Of a stretch of DNA of 64,000 bases, positions 19,491-29,094 are shown piece by piece. The notes under the pieces were generated by a model. That model was not told the origin of the DNA, did not search any database, and saw only the letters and a list, made by a program, of their open reading frames with translations. The stretch is from Candidatus Bathyarchaeota archaeon (GTDB lineage: Archaea; Thermoproteota; Bathyarchaeia; 40CM-2-53-6), in the NCBI GenBank assembly GCA_005888735.1, contig VBBN01000028.1:62001-126000 (forward strand), in the 5' to 3' direction. Each line of letters begins with the position of its first letter. Within the stretch, counting starts at the first letter, position 1. The position numbers and the translations under genes are program-made.

Positions 19491-21785
19491 CTGACAAGAG
19501 AACGCAAATTCCTAGCGCTGCTGCTAGCCATAATTTTTCTGCTGAACGCAATATCCCTACTCCATCTTGCTAACGAGCAGCCAACTAGCATTCAGGCTGC
19601 CCTAAGCACAACCGCCGCCTTCAACAACGTTGTTGTTATCTTAATGGAGAACCAGGGTCTTAGCGATGTCATCGGAAGCACGTCCGCTCCTTATATGAAC
19701 ACCTTAGCCACAACCTACGGTCTTTCCACTCAGTATACTGCCATTGAACATCCGAGCGAGCCAAACTATGTGGCCCTCTTTGGCGGCGACACGTTTGGTA
19801 TCGCGGGTGATGGCAACTGTTGCTGGAAGGTCAACCAGCCCAACCTCGTGGACAGACTCGAGTCCGCAGGGCTGACGTGGAAGGCATTTGCCGAAGACGC
19901 GTCAGGCTCAGGAACATGCGGTTTCAACCCACCAAGAAGAAGCGACCACTTCCCTTTCATAGACTACAGCGACATGAACACCCCAGCGAGATGCGCTAAC
20001 ATGCTAACCACAGCATCATCCGCCGACTCAGAACTTCTCACCGCGCTCAACTCACAGACACCTCCCAACTTTGCCTGGCTAACGCCGAACGACTGCAACA
20101 ACATGCACAACTGCTCCGTCGCCACAGGGGACGCGTACCTGGGAGGGCTTGTCCCTAAGATTCTAACGAGTGCGATGTTTACCGCACAAAAGGCGGCACT
20201 ATTCGTTGTCTTCGACGAGGGCAACGGGAGCTCTCCAAGCGACTATGTTTACGCCGTCTGGGCAGGCTCCTCTGTCAGGAAAGCCTACACCTCATCCACC
20301 CAGTACTCTCACTACTCGTTTCTCAAGACAATAGAATCGCTCTGGAACCTACCCTCTCTTACTCCGAACGATGCGGGAGCTTCAGCCATGACAGAGTTCT
20401 TCAGCAGCTCAACGCTTCAACCGCTATCAGCCAGCTTTACAGTCTCAACAACAACGCCTTTCGCCACACAGCCAGTTACATTCACGTCCACAGCAACAGG
20501 TGGAAAGACTCCGTACGCTATCACGTGGGACTTCGGGGATGGCTCTACTGTGTCAGGACTTATGGTCACCCATGTTTTCACAGGCGCCCAGACTTTCGCG
20601 GTCACCGAGACAGTCACGGATTCGTCCACTCCAATACAAACAGCAATCAGCACACAGTCGATCACTGCGTCCGCCCTCACTGCAGGGAGCTTCAGCGCGT
20701 GTTCCTCCCTTCCTCAAGGCTGGAGCTGTGGCAACACCAACGGCCTGACTGGCAGCTCGGTTGACATTGTCAACGGGGTCCTGCAGACCCGTGAGTCTAA
20801 CCCTGGGGTTGGCAGTGACAACAGTTACTACTACTCGACGAGTCAGAAGGGAACTTTCCCATGGGACCCGTGCCGGGCACCCGCCAACGGATCGCTGCCC
20901 TCCACAGTCTCCTCCGTCAGCACAACCTTCACGCCTCTCACCATCACCACGTCAGGCAGCTACCGCTACCACATCTACGTCGCACTCTACTACTGGCTGC
21001 CTAACGGTCCTGTCACTGCGGGAGGCTCCACCTATCGATGCCTCGACACCCAGGTCAGAGTAGAGAACATCGGTGGAACATTCAGCCCTGTAGGCTCAAC
21101 ATCCACCTACGACCCGGGCGACTCGTTCGGCTGGGACAATGTTACATTGGGGTCAGTCACAATTGGCCAAACGTACACGCTTAAGGCGAATGTTGCCGAT
21201 CAGTGCCAACAAGACCTTCTCGCCTGGGGACTTCCATCAAACACACCTTGCCAGCTCGCCGGTATTGAGGTCGGAACCGAAGGCTTCCAGTTCCAAGAGC
21301 TCGATGTGAACTGGTCCGACGTTCAAGTCTCGACACTCACTAGCTCCTTGGCGATCTCCTATACATTCGCTCCCGCGAATCCTCAGACGGGTCAAGCGAT
21401 TGCCTTCTCAGCCATCGTGTTGGGAGGAACTGGACCTTACACCTACTCGTGGGACTTCGGCGATGGAAACACAGGAAGAGGAGCCAACATCACTTACATC
21501 TATTCACAGCCGGGAAACTACACAGTCACACTGACAGTCAGAGATAGCACCGGTAGAAACGCGGCGACTTCTCGAATCATCGCCGTCCCCAGAGACCGCG
21601 CTCTGATAGGTGATGTCAACGGGGATTGCGTAGTCGACAGGAGGGATGTCGCAATGGTAGAGCTCTCCTTCGGGAAATCTGCCGGAGATCTAGGCTTCGA
21701 CCCTAGAGTCGACGCTAACCATGACGGAGCTGTAAACATACTCGACGTAGCCGCAGTAGCAATCGAGTTTGGACAGAAATGCTAG
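19491..21785 (+). CDS. Secreted phosphoesterase with PKD repeats and dockerin-like C-terminus
   Basis: The track starts at ATG 19644, inside the first motif (VVVILMENQG). The frame is open back to a TAA, immediately followed by CTG 19491, and encodes a clear signal peptide (KFLALLLAIIFLLNAISLLH), so the start is probably that CTG (764 aa). Domains: phosphoesterase (HPSEPNYVALFGGD, VFDEGNG), a PKD domain (WDFGDGS), a Cys-containing jelly-roll-like region, a second PKD (WDFGDGN), then two dockerin-type calcium loops, GDVNGDCVVDRRDVA and DANHDGAVNILDVA. Paralogue of the 5386 gene, which ends in a membrane helix instead. Extracellular phosphate release is the likely role. Confidence 0.83.
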   Translation: MTRERKFLALLLAIIFLLNAISLLHLANEQPTSIQAALSTTAAFNNVVVILMENQGLSDVIGSTSAPYMNTLATTYGLSTQYTAIEHPSEPNYVALFGGDTFGIAGDGNCCWKVNQPNLVDRLESAGLTWKAFAEDASGSGTCGFNPPRRSDHFPFIDYSDMNTPARCANMLTTASSADSELLTALNSQTPPNFAWLTPNDCNNMHNCSVATGDAYLGGLVPKILTSAMFTAQKAALFVVFDEGNGSSPSDYVYAVWAGSSVRKAYTSSTQYSHYSFLKTIESLWNLPSLTPNDAGASAMTEFFSSSTLQPLSASFTVSTTTPFATQPVTFTSTATGGKTPYAITWDFGDGSTVSGLMVTHVFTGAQTFAVTETVTDSSTPIQTAISTQSITASALTAGSFSACSSLPQGWSCGNTNGLTGSSVDIVNGVLQTRESNPGVGSDNSYYYSTSQKGTFPWDPCRAPANGSLPSTVSSVSTTFTPLTITTSGSYRYHIYVALYYWLPNGPVTAGGSTYRCLDTQVRVENIGGTFSPVGSTSTYDPGDSFGWDNVTLGSVTIGQTYTLKANVADQCQQDLLAWGLPSNTPCQLAGIEVGTEGFQFQELDVNWSDVQVSTLTSSLAISYTFAPANPQTGQAIAFSAIVLGGTGPYTYSWDFGDGNTGRGANITYIYSQPGNYTVTLTVRDSTGRNAATSRIIAVPRDRALIGDVNGDCVVDRRDVAMVELSFGKSAGDLGFDPRVDANHDGAVNILDVAAVAIEFGQKC

Positions 21786-21788
21786 AAC

Positions 21789-21819
21789 GGGCATTCTGGC
21801 TGTAAGAGACGGAATGCCC
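21789..21819 (+). terminator. Hairpin terminator after phosphoesterase
   Basis: GGGCATTC and GAATGCCC form an 8-bp stem (extendable by a GU and a GC pair), starting a few bases past the stop codon and followed by AAAAAACCCCTTTTGTTTTAT. Confidence 0.55.
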
Positions 21820-22082
21820 AAAAAACCCCTTTTGTTTTATTCCGGACTTATTTCCGGACTCGTATTCTGCTACCCCTAGACTCAGTTGTTCATTGCAAAT
21901 TTCACTGACCATAAATCGATTCCCTCTCTTCAAGGTGGACTAGCATTCCTTCTCAAAGGGGTAGTCGTTACTCAGTAGAACGATTATCGCTCTTCGTCAT
22001 CCAGAGCGACACGAGACGATGAAGGTTTCTGCCGGTAGCCTTATCACCGCGCGTTTCCAGCGCTCGACACAAGTGGGTCCGT

Positions 22083-23491
22083 ATGGAAGACCTTGTCAAG
22101 TTCGCCGTGAACACAGCGGAGAAACTAGGCGTATCCTATGCTGAGGCGAGGTTCCAAAGAAACGAGGGGCTGCGCCTTGCGTTCAAGAACGGGGTTGCCG
22201 ACCCAGCGGGGTTCCTGAAAAAGTCAGGACTAGCCGTCCGCGTCCTTGTCAACGGTGCCCTAGGATTTGCTTCAACCAATAACCTGAGAAGGGAAAATGT
22301 CCGCGAAATCGTCGAGTCCGCCTACCGCACCGCACGACAATCCTCCAAACTTGTCAAAAACCCCATTCGCATGGCTGGGGTAAGCAGCACGGAGGCGAAA
22401 TGGGCTATGAGAGAGAAACAAGGTTTGGACGAGGTGGGAGTCGAAGAGCGTCTCGGCGTAATGAAAGACGTCGAGAAGACGCTCATGTCCACACCTATGA
22501 GTATGAAACTCGTTGCTCGTCTCTTGGAGATGACAAGCGAGACCGAGGAGAAACTGTTCACCAACTCCGAGGGAGCACTCATACACGGAATCGTGCCAAG
22601 AACACGTTTCTTCACACTTCTAACAGGAACATCAGAGAAGGGAGCAATTCAACGTTGGTACACCAAGGGCCAGAGCGGAGGATGGGAGGTGGTGGAAGAG
22701 TGGCAGCTTCCGGAGGCCACGTTGACCGAGGCGAGAAAAATGGCTGACATCCTCGACAAGGGGCAGAAGGCACCGGGCGACGATGTGGACGTGGTTCTCG
22801 GTTCGGAGATTGTCGGAATAATCTGCCATGAGTCATGCGGCCACCCGCAAGAGGCCGACCGGATTCTCGGAAGAGAAGCTGCCCAGGCGGGCGAGTCGTA
22901 TCTTAAACCTGACATGATGGGGTTCCAGGTAGGCTCGCAACACGTCACAGTGGTTGACGATCCGACGCTAGCCGGCTCCTATGGATACTATGAGTTTGAT
23001 GACGAGGGGGTGAAGTAGACCGTGGGAAGATATCGGGGCTGCTCCATAACCGTGAGACGGCGGCGGAATTCGACACCGAGAGCAACGCGGCGTCTAGAGC
23101 TGTTGGCTTTGACCGGGAACCCATCATAAGAATGGCGAACACCTACATGAAACCTGGAGACCAAACGTTCGACGAGCTGATAGGGGATATCCGTCATGGT
23201 GTGTACTTGAAGACTTTCATGGAATGGAACATTGATGACAAGCGCTTCAATGAAAGGTACGTTGGGCACGAGGCCTATCTCATCGAGAATGGAGAGTTGA
23301 CGAGTTATGTGCGAAACCCAGTTTTGGAGCTGACAACTCCCAAGCTCTACAGCAGCGTGGACGCTGTAAGCAAGGAAATGGAATTTGACGCGGGCACCTG
23401 TGGCAAGGGTGACCCGATGCAGGGAGCGCCAGTGTACGAGGGAGGCCCGTCAGTCCGGCTGAGAAACATTAGATTGGGAGGAGGGGCTTGA
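22083..23491 (+). CDS. tldD: TldD-type metalloprotease, interrupted by one frameshift
   Basis: Two tracked ORFs (22083-23018 and 23132-23491) are halves of one TldD. The first ends YGYYEFDDEGVK then TAG; one frame over, the sequence continues VDRGKISGLLHNRETAAEFDTESNAASRAVGFDREPIIRMANTYM, the normal TldD sequence. Restoring one base near 23007-23015 (a GGGGG or GAAG run) gives about 469 aa, the usual size. The zinc motif HESCGH is in the first half (about residue 252). TldD pairs with TldE, whose gene follows with a 4-bp overlap, to form a protease of peptides. Probably a consensus error, possibly a real lesion. Confidence 0.8.
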
Positions 23492-24870
23492 CCATGCAAA
23501 CTACTGTGCAGTCAGGCGAGTCTCTTCTTCGCGATCTCCCTCGACAGATTGTTCAGAGAGGCGCCAAAGCTGGGGCCGGCGATATTGTCGGAGGAGTGGA
23601 GGTTGAGAAGCGAAGGATGGTCCGGTTCAGCAACAATGTCGTCACCGTTGTCCAAACATGGGACATAACGAGCCCAATAATTTACCTCGGCTTCGGTACC
23701 AGAAGCATCGCCAGCAGGCTCAGCGACACTTCCACAGCTGCGGTCGATGAGAGTATTCAACAGATGCTCCCCGCAGTCAACGCGCTTCCAGAAACCGTGG
23801 AGAGTCATATTCCCAGAGGACCCTTCCAGTACAAGAATGTCCCGGGGCTCTTTGACTCGAAGGTTCCTCGGCTTGAGGCTGAGCTAATGGACATGGTAGA
23901 GTCAGCGATTAACGCGAGCTTGGCTGAGGGAGCGAAGAGAGTGTCCGGGGTTCTGACCTCTTATCATACTCGGAAGTCTCTCTACACGTCGACTGGAGTC
24001 GACGCTTCAACAGAGTTGACGATGGTCGAGGTTTCTCTGAGAAGTTTCGCCGAGGATGACGCTAGTGGGCAGGGAGTCTCTGTCTCTACATCTCTCAAGG
24101 ATTTTGACCCTGAGGGAGCAGGGCGTGAATCGGGCTCGTTCGCCAAACAATCCCTCCACCCAGGCCAGGGTCATGAAGGCAAGCACAACGTTGTTTTCGG
24201 TCCCTCGATCTTCGCGAACCTCCTCAACACAGTAGCCTTCTCAGCCTCGGCGTATGCGATTGACGCGGGCTATTCCTTTTTCGCAGACAAGCTGGGACAG
24301 AAAGTTGGCTCTGAACAAGTTACCCTTGTAGATGACCGGTTGAGACCCGCTGGTCCGGGAGCAATTCCGTTCGACGATGAGGGACACCCATCCCAGACCA
24401 ATAACTTGGTTGCGAAAGGGACGTTCGAGACAGTCAGTCATGATTCTCGCACAGCTGCGAAACTGAAGACGCGCTCGACAGGCAATGCGACATGGTTCTC
24501 GGACATCGGACAGATAGTTCCAATTCCCACGTGCCTGGTCTTGGACGAGGGAGACAGATCCCGCGAGGACCTTTTCGAAGAAGCGGGAGATGGTCTCTAC
24601 ATTACGAATAACTGGTATACTCGTTTCCAGAACTATCGAACGGGTGACTTTTCGACCATTCCCCGGGACGCTATGTTCCTGATCAGGAATGGAAAGCTGG
24701 GACCGCCTGTAAAGGGGCTTCGTGTGAGCGACAACATGATCCACATCCTTCAATCCACCCGCGCTGTTTCGAGGGGCAGGAAGTGGATGCGCTGGTGGGA
24801 GGTGGACATTCCAACATACCTCGGCCACGTTCTAGTCGACCGAGTAGGTATTACTAGGTCGACCGGTTGA
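23488..24870 (+). CDS. tldE: TldE/PmbA-type partner subunit
   Basis: 460 aa (TTG 23488 in TTGA overlap with tldD, or ATG 23494). It has the PmbA/TldD fold but lacks the HExxxH zinc site, as expected for the E subunit: RFSNNVVTVVQTWD near the N-terminus, FGPSIFANLLNTVAFSASAYAID in the middle and NATWFSDIGQIVPIPTCLVL near the C-terminus. With TldD it forms the heterodimeric protease. The gene is intact, which favours the TldD frameshift being an artefact. Confidence 0.85.
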   Translation: MTMQTTVQSGESLLRDLPRQIVQRGAKAGAGDIVGGVEVEKRRMVRFSNNVVTVVQTWDITSPIIYLGFGTRSIASRLSDTSTAAVDESIQQMLPAVNALPETVESHIPRGPFQYKNVPGLFDSKVPRLEAELMDMVESAINASLAEGAKRVSGVLTSYHTRKSLYTSTGVDASTELTMVEVSLRSFAEDDASGQGVSVSTSLKDFDPEGAGRESGSFAKQSLHPGQGHEGKHNVVFGPSIFANLLNTVAFSASAYAIDAGYSFFADKLGQKVGSEQVTLVDDRLRPAGPGAIPFDDEGHPSQTNNLVAKGTFETVSHDSRTAAKLKTRSTGNATWFSDIGQIVPIPTCLVLDEGDRSREDLFEEAGDGLYITNNWYTRFQNYRTGDFSTIPRDAMFLIRNGKLGPPVKGLRVSDNMIHILQSTRAVSRGRKWMRWWEVDIPTYLGHVLVDRVGITRSTG

Positions 24871-24913
24871 CCAGGCTACGGAGTGGCTTGCTGACTGCGA
24901 CGAGTGAAAACTT

Positions 24914-25486
24914 GTGAGTGCTATAAGGAAGGTCCGACGGCTTCGGGAAGCGTTTAGGGCTCTAGACGTCGACGAGAAACGCGGAATCATAACCGCGTAC
25001 AATGAAAGGTTCCTCTTCATCCCGACGAAACTCATCCACGCGATAGAGGATCGCCTGTCGGAAAGTTTTGGTCCCGCCACGGCGACCAGTTTCGAGTATG
25101 AAATTGGCAGAGAAGGAGGAGTCCAGTACATGCGCATTGCCGAAAAGGCGGGGTTCAAGTTTAGAAACTTTCAGGATCTTTCTTCGGTTGCTGAACGGCT
25201 TGGAACGCTTGCTGGATGGGGGAAAGTCATGGTACACGAGTTTGACCCAGAAAAGAAGACTGTCAGTATGAGGTGGACTGATGGGGTTTCTGTGAGGAAC
25301 AAGCGTGGAAATCTGCCTGTGTGCCATTTCGGGAGGGGAATTCTCACAGGGGCCATGGAAACCGTGTTCGGGACGGCTTGTGATTCGCTCGAAGTCAAAT
25401 GTCAAGGCAAGGGGGACGCGTACTGCGAAGCAATCATTGGTGCCCCCGAGGAAATATCTCGGCTAGCTAACGGTCTAGGATCCTAG
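24914..25486 (+). CDS. V4R (4-vinyl reductase) domain protein
   Basis: 190 aa starting GTG 24914. A first part of about 90 residues has no clear domain. The second ends with CHFGRGILTGAMETVFGTACDSLEVKCQGKGDAYCEAIIG, the typical V4R ending with its three conserved cysteines. V4R domains bind small ligands or zinc and often sit in sensory or transcription proteins. It is convergent with the PadR gene, overlapping by 12 bp at the stops. Ligand unknown. Confidence 0.75.
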   Translation: MSAIRKVRRLREAFRALDVDEKRGIITAYNERFLFIPTKLIHAIEDRLSESFGPATATSFEYEIGREGGVQYMRIAEKAGFKFRNFQDLSSVAERLGTLAGWGKVMVHEFDPEKKTVSMRWTDGVSVRNKRGNLPVCHFGRGILTGAMETVFGTACDSLEVKCQGKGDAYCEAIIGAPEEISRLANGLGS

Positions 25487-25816
25487 TCCACTCAACGTCC
25501 CGTCGAACCCCGGGGAGGACTTTAGAACTTTCTCTATTCCGCGGAATCCTTGGTCCCGGTACCTGATGCCCTGCTCCGTGATATTGTACACTCTACGACT
25601 CCTCCGGGTCGGTGATACCCATTCTCCGGTGACCAGCTTCCGCTCTTCTAGCTCGTAGAGAAGAGGGTAGAGTGTTCCGGGTCCGATGCGGGTTCCGGTC
25701 CCCGCTTTCAGTTCGCGCATGATTTCATAGCCGTGTCTCGACCCGTTGTTTAAGAGCGCGAGGACGAAGAGGTCTAGAAAGTTCTTGACCATCCTCTCTC
25801 CGATCGCTTTTGACAT
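25475..25816 (-). CDS. PadR-family transcriptional regulator
   Basis: 113 aa. The winged helix is plain: FVLALLNNGSRHGYEIMRELK, then the PadR core GPGTLYPLLYELEERKLVTGE, wing SRRVYNITEQG. The second helix region is short, as in small PadR proteins. A 15-bp palindrome lies 17 bp upstream, between the start and a TATA-like element, so it probably represses its own gene. A second PadR at 29095 controls an ABC exporter. Confidence 0.85.
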   Translation of the reverse strand: MSKAIGERMVKNFLDLFVLALLNNGSRHGYEIMRELKAGTGTRIGPGTLYPLLYELEERKLVTGEWVSPTRRSRRVYNITEQGIRYRDQGFRGIEKVLKSSPGFDGTLSGLGS

Positions 25817-25832
25817 CCAGTCCCAGCCGAGC

Positions 25833-25847
25833 TATCGAGTTTCGATA
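25833..25847 (-). promoter_or_regulatory. PadR operator candidate
   Basis: TATCGAGTTTCGATA, perfect 6-bp arms with a 3-bp centre, followed by a further TCGATA half-site at 25858-25863 that overlaps a TATA-like CGATATAAAG. Position just ahead of padR fits autoregulation. Confidence 0.5.
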
Positions 25848-25990
25848 TGTTCGCCTCTCGATATAAAGCCACCTTGATTCCGGTATGTTTGGCATTGTGA
25901 GCGAGTAATGGATTCTCAAGGGCTTGTTATGACCGACGCGAAAGCAAATGAGACGCTGGCTCCCCAATCCTCCAAGATCCTGACCGAAAG

Positions 25991-27148
25991 ATGACTCCGG
26001 CAAGGATTTCCGCTTTCACCGGGCTAAAGTGTACCGAGTGCCACACTAGTTTCGGAGAAGATGACGTCCTTGGCCGCTGCCCGAAGTGTGATGCCCCGCT
26101 TGACACTGCTCTTGATGAGGAATATCTCAAAGAAAAAGGAAAGCAAACCGGCAGCGAGAACGCGTCGTCAATGTGGAGGTTTCGAGCCTTCCTCCCAGTA
26201 CGAGACGATACTAGGATCGTGACCGCTGGGGAGGGCGGCACCCAACTGAGAAAGCTCTCTTCTCTCCCCGGCCATGTTTGGCTCAAGGATGAATCGCGTA
26301 ATCCGACTGGTAGTTTCAAAGACCGTGGAGCGTCTTTGGCTGTGACAAAAGCGCTCCAGCTGGGCATGAAACGTCTCGTGCTCTCATCAGAGGGAAATGC
26401 CGGATGCTCCTTCGCGTTGTATTCAGGGATCGGGCGGATATCCTGCAGTGTCTTTCTTCCAAAGCTGGCCAATGCGAGCAAGGTCGTCCTCACCAAGCGA
26501 CTGGGAGCGACCGTGACACGTGTCACCGGCACAATTGCTGATGCGGGAAGAAGGGCTGAGTCGTCCGTTCAGAGAAATGGGGGATACAACGCGTCGACCT
26601 TCATAACTCCGTACAGGCACGATGGAAAGGGAACCATTGCCCTGGAGATTTGTGAACAGCTGGGATGGCGGTGTCCCGATTGGATCGTCTATCCCCTAGG
26701 CGGTGGAGTTGGCCTGGTTGGAATGTGGAAGATGTTCAAGATTCTCGAGAACATTGGTTGGGTCTCGGTAAAGCCTAGACTCGTCGCGGTCCAACCCGCA
26801 GGATGCGCTCCCATAGTCAAAGCGTTCAGTTCAGATCGTGAGGATGTTGAAGAGTGGCGATCACCGAAGACCTCGGCGCTGGGCCTGAAAATACCGAAAC
26901 CTCTGGCTGGACGTTGGATTCTGAAGACTCTGCGGGAGTCGCACGGAGTTGCGCGAGCGGTCACGGAAGACGACATAAGAAAATCGACCAAGCGGCTCGC
27001 TAGGGATGAAGGGGTTCTCCTCGAACCCTCGAGTGCCGCGGCCTTCGCTGCGTTACCCGGTCTCTACGAGGAGAAGCTGGTGGACCCGTCAGAGCAAGTT
27101 GTTGTGATTGGAACTGGGTCCGGGCTCAAGACTCTCGAAAGCCTCTGA
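25991..27148 (+). CDS. thrC: Threonine synthase
   Basis: 385 aa. A zinc-ribbon lead (CTECHTSFGEDDVLGRCPKC) is followed by the PLP enzyme: the lysine that binds PLP is in RNPTGSFKDRG (about residue 110), with SSEGNAGCSFALYSG next, the phosphate loop YPLGGGVGLVG (about 235) and EPSSAAAFA at the C-terminus. It makes threonine from O-phosphohomoserine, although other fold-type II members (serine/threonine deaminase-like) cannot be wholly excluded. SSEGNAG is a small departure from the common SSGNAG. It stands alone. Confidence 0.82.
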   Translation: MTPARISAFTGLKCTECHTSFGEDDVLGRCPKCDAPLDTALDEEYLKEKGKQTGSENASSMWRFRAFLPVRDDTRIVTAGEGGTQLRKLSSLPGHVWLKDESRNPTGSFKDRGASLAVTKALQLGMKRLVLSSEGNAGCSFALYSGIGRISCSVFLPKLANASKVVLTKRLGATVTRVTGTIADAGRRAESSVQRNGGYNASTFITPYRHDGKGTIALEICEQLGWRCPDWIVYPLGGGVGLVGMWKMFKILENIGWVSVKPRLVAVQPAGCAPIVKAFSSDREDVEEWRSPKTSALGLKIPKPLAGRWILKTLRESHGVARAVTEDDIRKSTKRLARDEGVLLEPSSAAAFAALPGLYEEKLVDPSEQVVVIGTGSGLKTLESL

Positions 27149-27229
27149 TTCGACCGCGTTTTCGTCCTTCGACGCCCTCGCTCTTCAAGGGTGGGCTAGA
27201 ATGGTCGAGGGTCTCGGAAGATGCGTGTC

Positions 27230-28081
27230 CTACTCGGCTCTCAGGGCGAGCCTTGACGCTAGCACTCCGACGATTGTGAACAGTAGCGCAAAGCCTACGA
27301 GGAATGAGACATCGAAGACCACAGTGGACATGTCTGTGGCGTTTATTGATCCCTGAACGATGAAGACTCTCGCTGTCTCGGCCGCTCTTGATATCGGGTT
27401 TACCTTTGCAACCATCTGGAGCCAGTCTGGCATTGATGATATTGGTAGGAGGGCGCTGCTTGCGAATAGGAGCGGAAGGTTCAGAAGGTTGACCACGGCA
27501 ATCAGCGTCTCCTATTTCGCTATCCTGATTGAGATGGCGGTGAACATGCTCGCGAAACCAAAGGCGAGCAAGAACATCACCGAGAAGACCCCCAGAAGGT
27601 CAAGCCCGTTGAATCCCGGGGCAAGCCTCAGGCCATTAGGTATGACCAGCGCCAGGCCGAATATGACGATTGCTTGGATCATTCCCTTGACAACACTGGA
27701 GAGTACTCTTGAGAGGAAGATGGAAGTTCGGGGTATAGGGGCGGCGAGGAGGGCGTTGAGAATGCTGAAACGTCTGTCGAAGACGATGGACATGCCGCTA
27801 AACGCCGCGTTGAACATGAGGATTAGGCAGAGTATCCCCCCTGTCAGGTACGTGATGTAGTTTGGCGCGCCTCCGAAGGTCTGCGTGAGAATGCTCTGTC
27901 TGATAGTGTCGAGGTTAACTCCTGGAATGGAAATGTTCGGTACGAGGTTCGTTGGGTTGAAAGCGTTTCCGAACAGTGCAAGCCAAACCAGCGGCTGGAA
28001 CAGTGCGGTGAAGACGAGGGGCGGTGTCCGTATCCACTTCTTCAGCTCTCTAACCGTTAGAGCCATGGTTCCCGCTAACAT
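27230..28081 (-). pseudogene. ABC-2 exporter permease with in-frame TAG
   Basis: Two tracked ORFs (27512-28081 and 27230-27496) are in the same frame and separated by a single TAG at 27512-27514: ...AISIRIAK, stop, ETLIAVVNLLNLPLLFASSALLP. Together they give a normal ABC-2 permease of 283 residues with six membrane helices. The next gene upstream is its ATPase, with abutting stop and start. The TAG may be a nonsense mutation, a base-call error or a recoded codon; Trp or Gln at this site would each be one change away. No pylT or other recoding gene is visible here. Confidence 0.75.
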
Positions 28082-29026
28082 CTAGCGACTCCTCATTCCA
28101 GTGAATCTCGCCTTCATCGAGTCCTCCGAGCCAGCCTCCGCGTCCCTCAATGATCTTCCGGTGACCTCGAGGAATACTTGGTCTAGGCTCGGCTTGTCAA
28201 ACGATATTCTGCCGATTTTTAGACCGCGCCTAGAGACCTCTTCGAAGATTCCGGGGAGAGCGGTCTCTGCCCCTGGTAGCTTGATACGATAGGTGGTTCC
28301 TTTCTGCTTCAAGTCTTTCACTCCCGGGAGAGAGCTGAAGAAGCCGAGTAGGTTCCCCCCGTCCGCCACGTCCAGTTCCAAGACTTCTCCGCCTAGCTTG
28401 GCCTTCAGTTCCTGAGGGGACCCTGAGACCTCGATTTTCCCGTGATCGATAATCGCGATTCTATCGCACAGTGAATCGGCTTCTTCCAAGTAGTGCGTTG
28501 TCATGAAAATTGTCATTTTCTGCTCTTTGTTCAGGGCCTTGATGTGGTCCCACATCACAGTTCGGGTTTGAATGTCGAGGCCGAGTGTCGGCTCGTCTAG
28601 GAACAAGAGCCTGGGCTGATGGATTAGTCCCACGATTAGCTGCAATCTTTTTCTCATGCCTCCTGAATATGTCCGGACGAGCCTACTTGCCGCATCCTTG
28701 AGTTCGACAAGTCCCAGTAGCTCTTCTGCTCTCTTTTTGGCCGCGGCACGAGGAACATGGTAGAGGCTGGCGGCTAGCATGATGTTCTCTGTTCCTGTTA
28801 GTTCATCGTCCACGGTGAGGTCTTGTTGGACGATGCCGATGCTCTTCCTTACTGCGTCAGGGTTCTTGCTGACGTCGTGCCCTGCTATCGTTGCTCTGCC
28901 TTGGGTTATCGAGGCCAGGGTTGTCAGCATCTTGATAGTTGTTGTTTTGCCAGCGCCGTTGGGCCCGAGAAAGCCGAACAGTTCGCCTTCGTTCACACTG
29001 AACGAAATGTCGTTGACAGCTTTCAC
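28082..29026 (-). CDS. ABC transporter ATPase, drug-exporter type
   Basis: 314 aa from GTG 29026: Walker A GPNGAGKTT, Q-loop GIVQQDLTVDDELTG, signature YSGGMRKRLQL, Walker B LLFLDEPTLGLD, H-loop MTTHYLEEAD, and the C-terminal domain typical of DrrA-like ATPases. The frame upstream of the GTG still encodes the expected first strand IIEAENLTKVYNGT, but has no ATG, GTG or TTG, so the true start is probably non-standard near 29065-29075. It lies between padR and the permease gene, in one operon. Confidence 0.88.
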   Translation of the reverse strand: MKAVNDISFSVNEGELFGFLGPNGAGKTTTIKMLTTLASITQGRATIAGHDVSKNPDAVRKSIGIVQQDLTVDDELTGTENIMLAASLYHVPRAAAKKRAEELLGLVELKDAASRLVRTYSGGMRKRLQLIVGLIHQPRLLFLDEPTLGLDIQTRTVMWDHIKALNKEQKMTIFMTTHYLEEADSLCDRIAIIDHGKIEVSGSPQELKAKLGGEVLELDVADGGNLLGFFSSLPGVKDLKQKGTTYRIKLPGAETALPGIFEEVSRRGLKIGRISFDKPSLDQVFLEVTGRSLRDAEAGSEDSMKARFTGMRSR

Positions 29027-29094
29027 CGTTCCATTGTAGACCTTTGTCAGGTTCTCGGCTTCGATAATGTTCGGCGTGACTTGTCGCCTCCCGG

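Noticed and set aside
23013-23130. BHB intron in tldD
   Set aside because: Only one base is missing; no insert and no bulge-helix-bulge fold.
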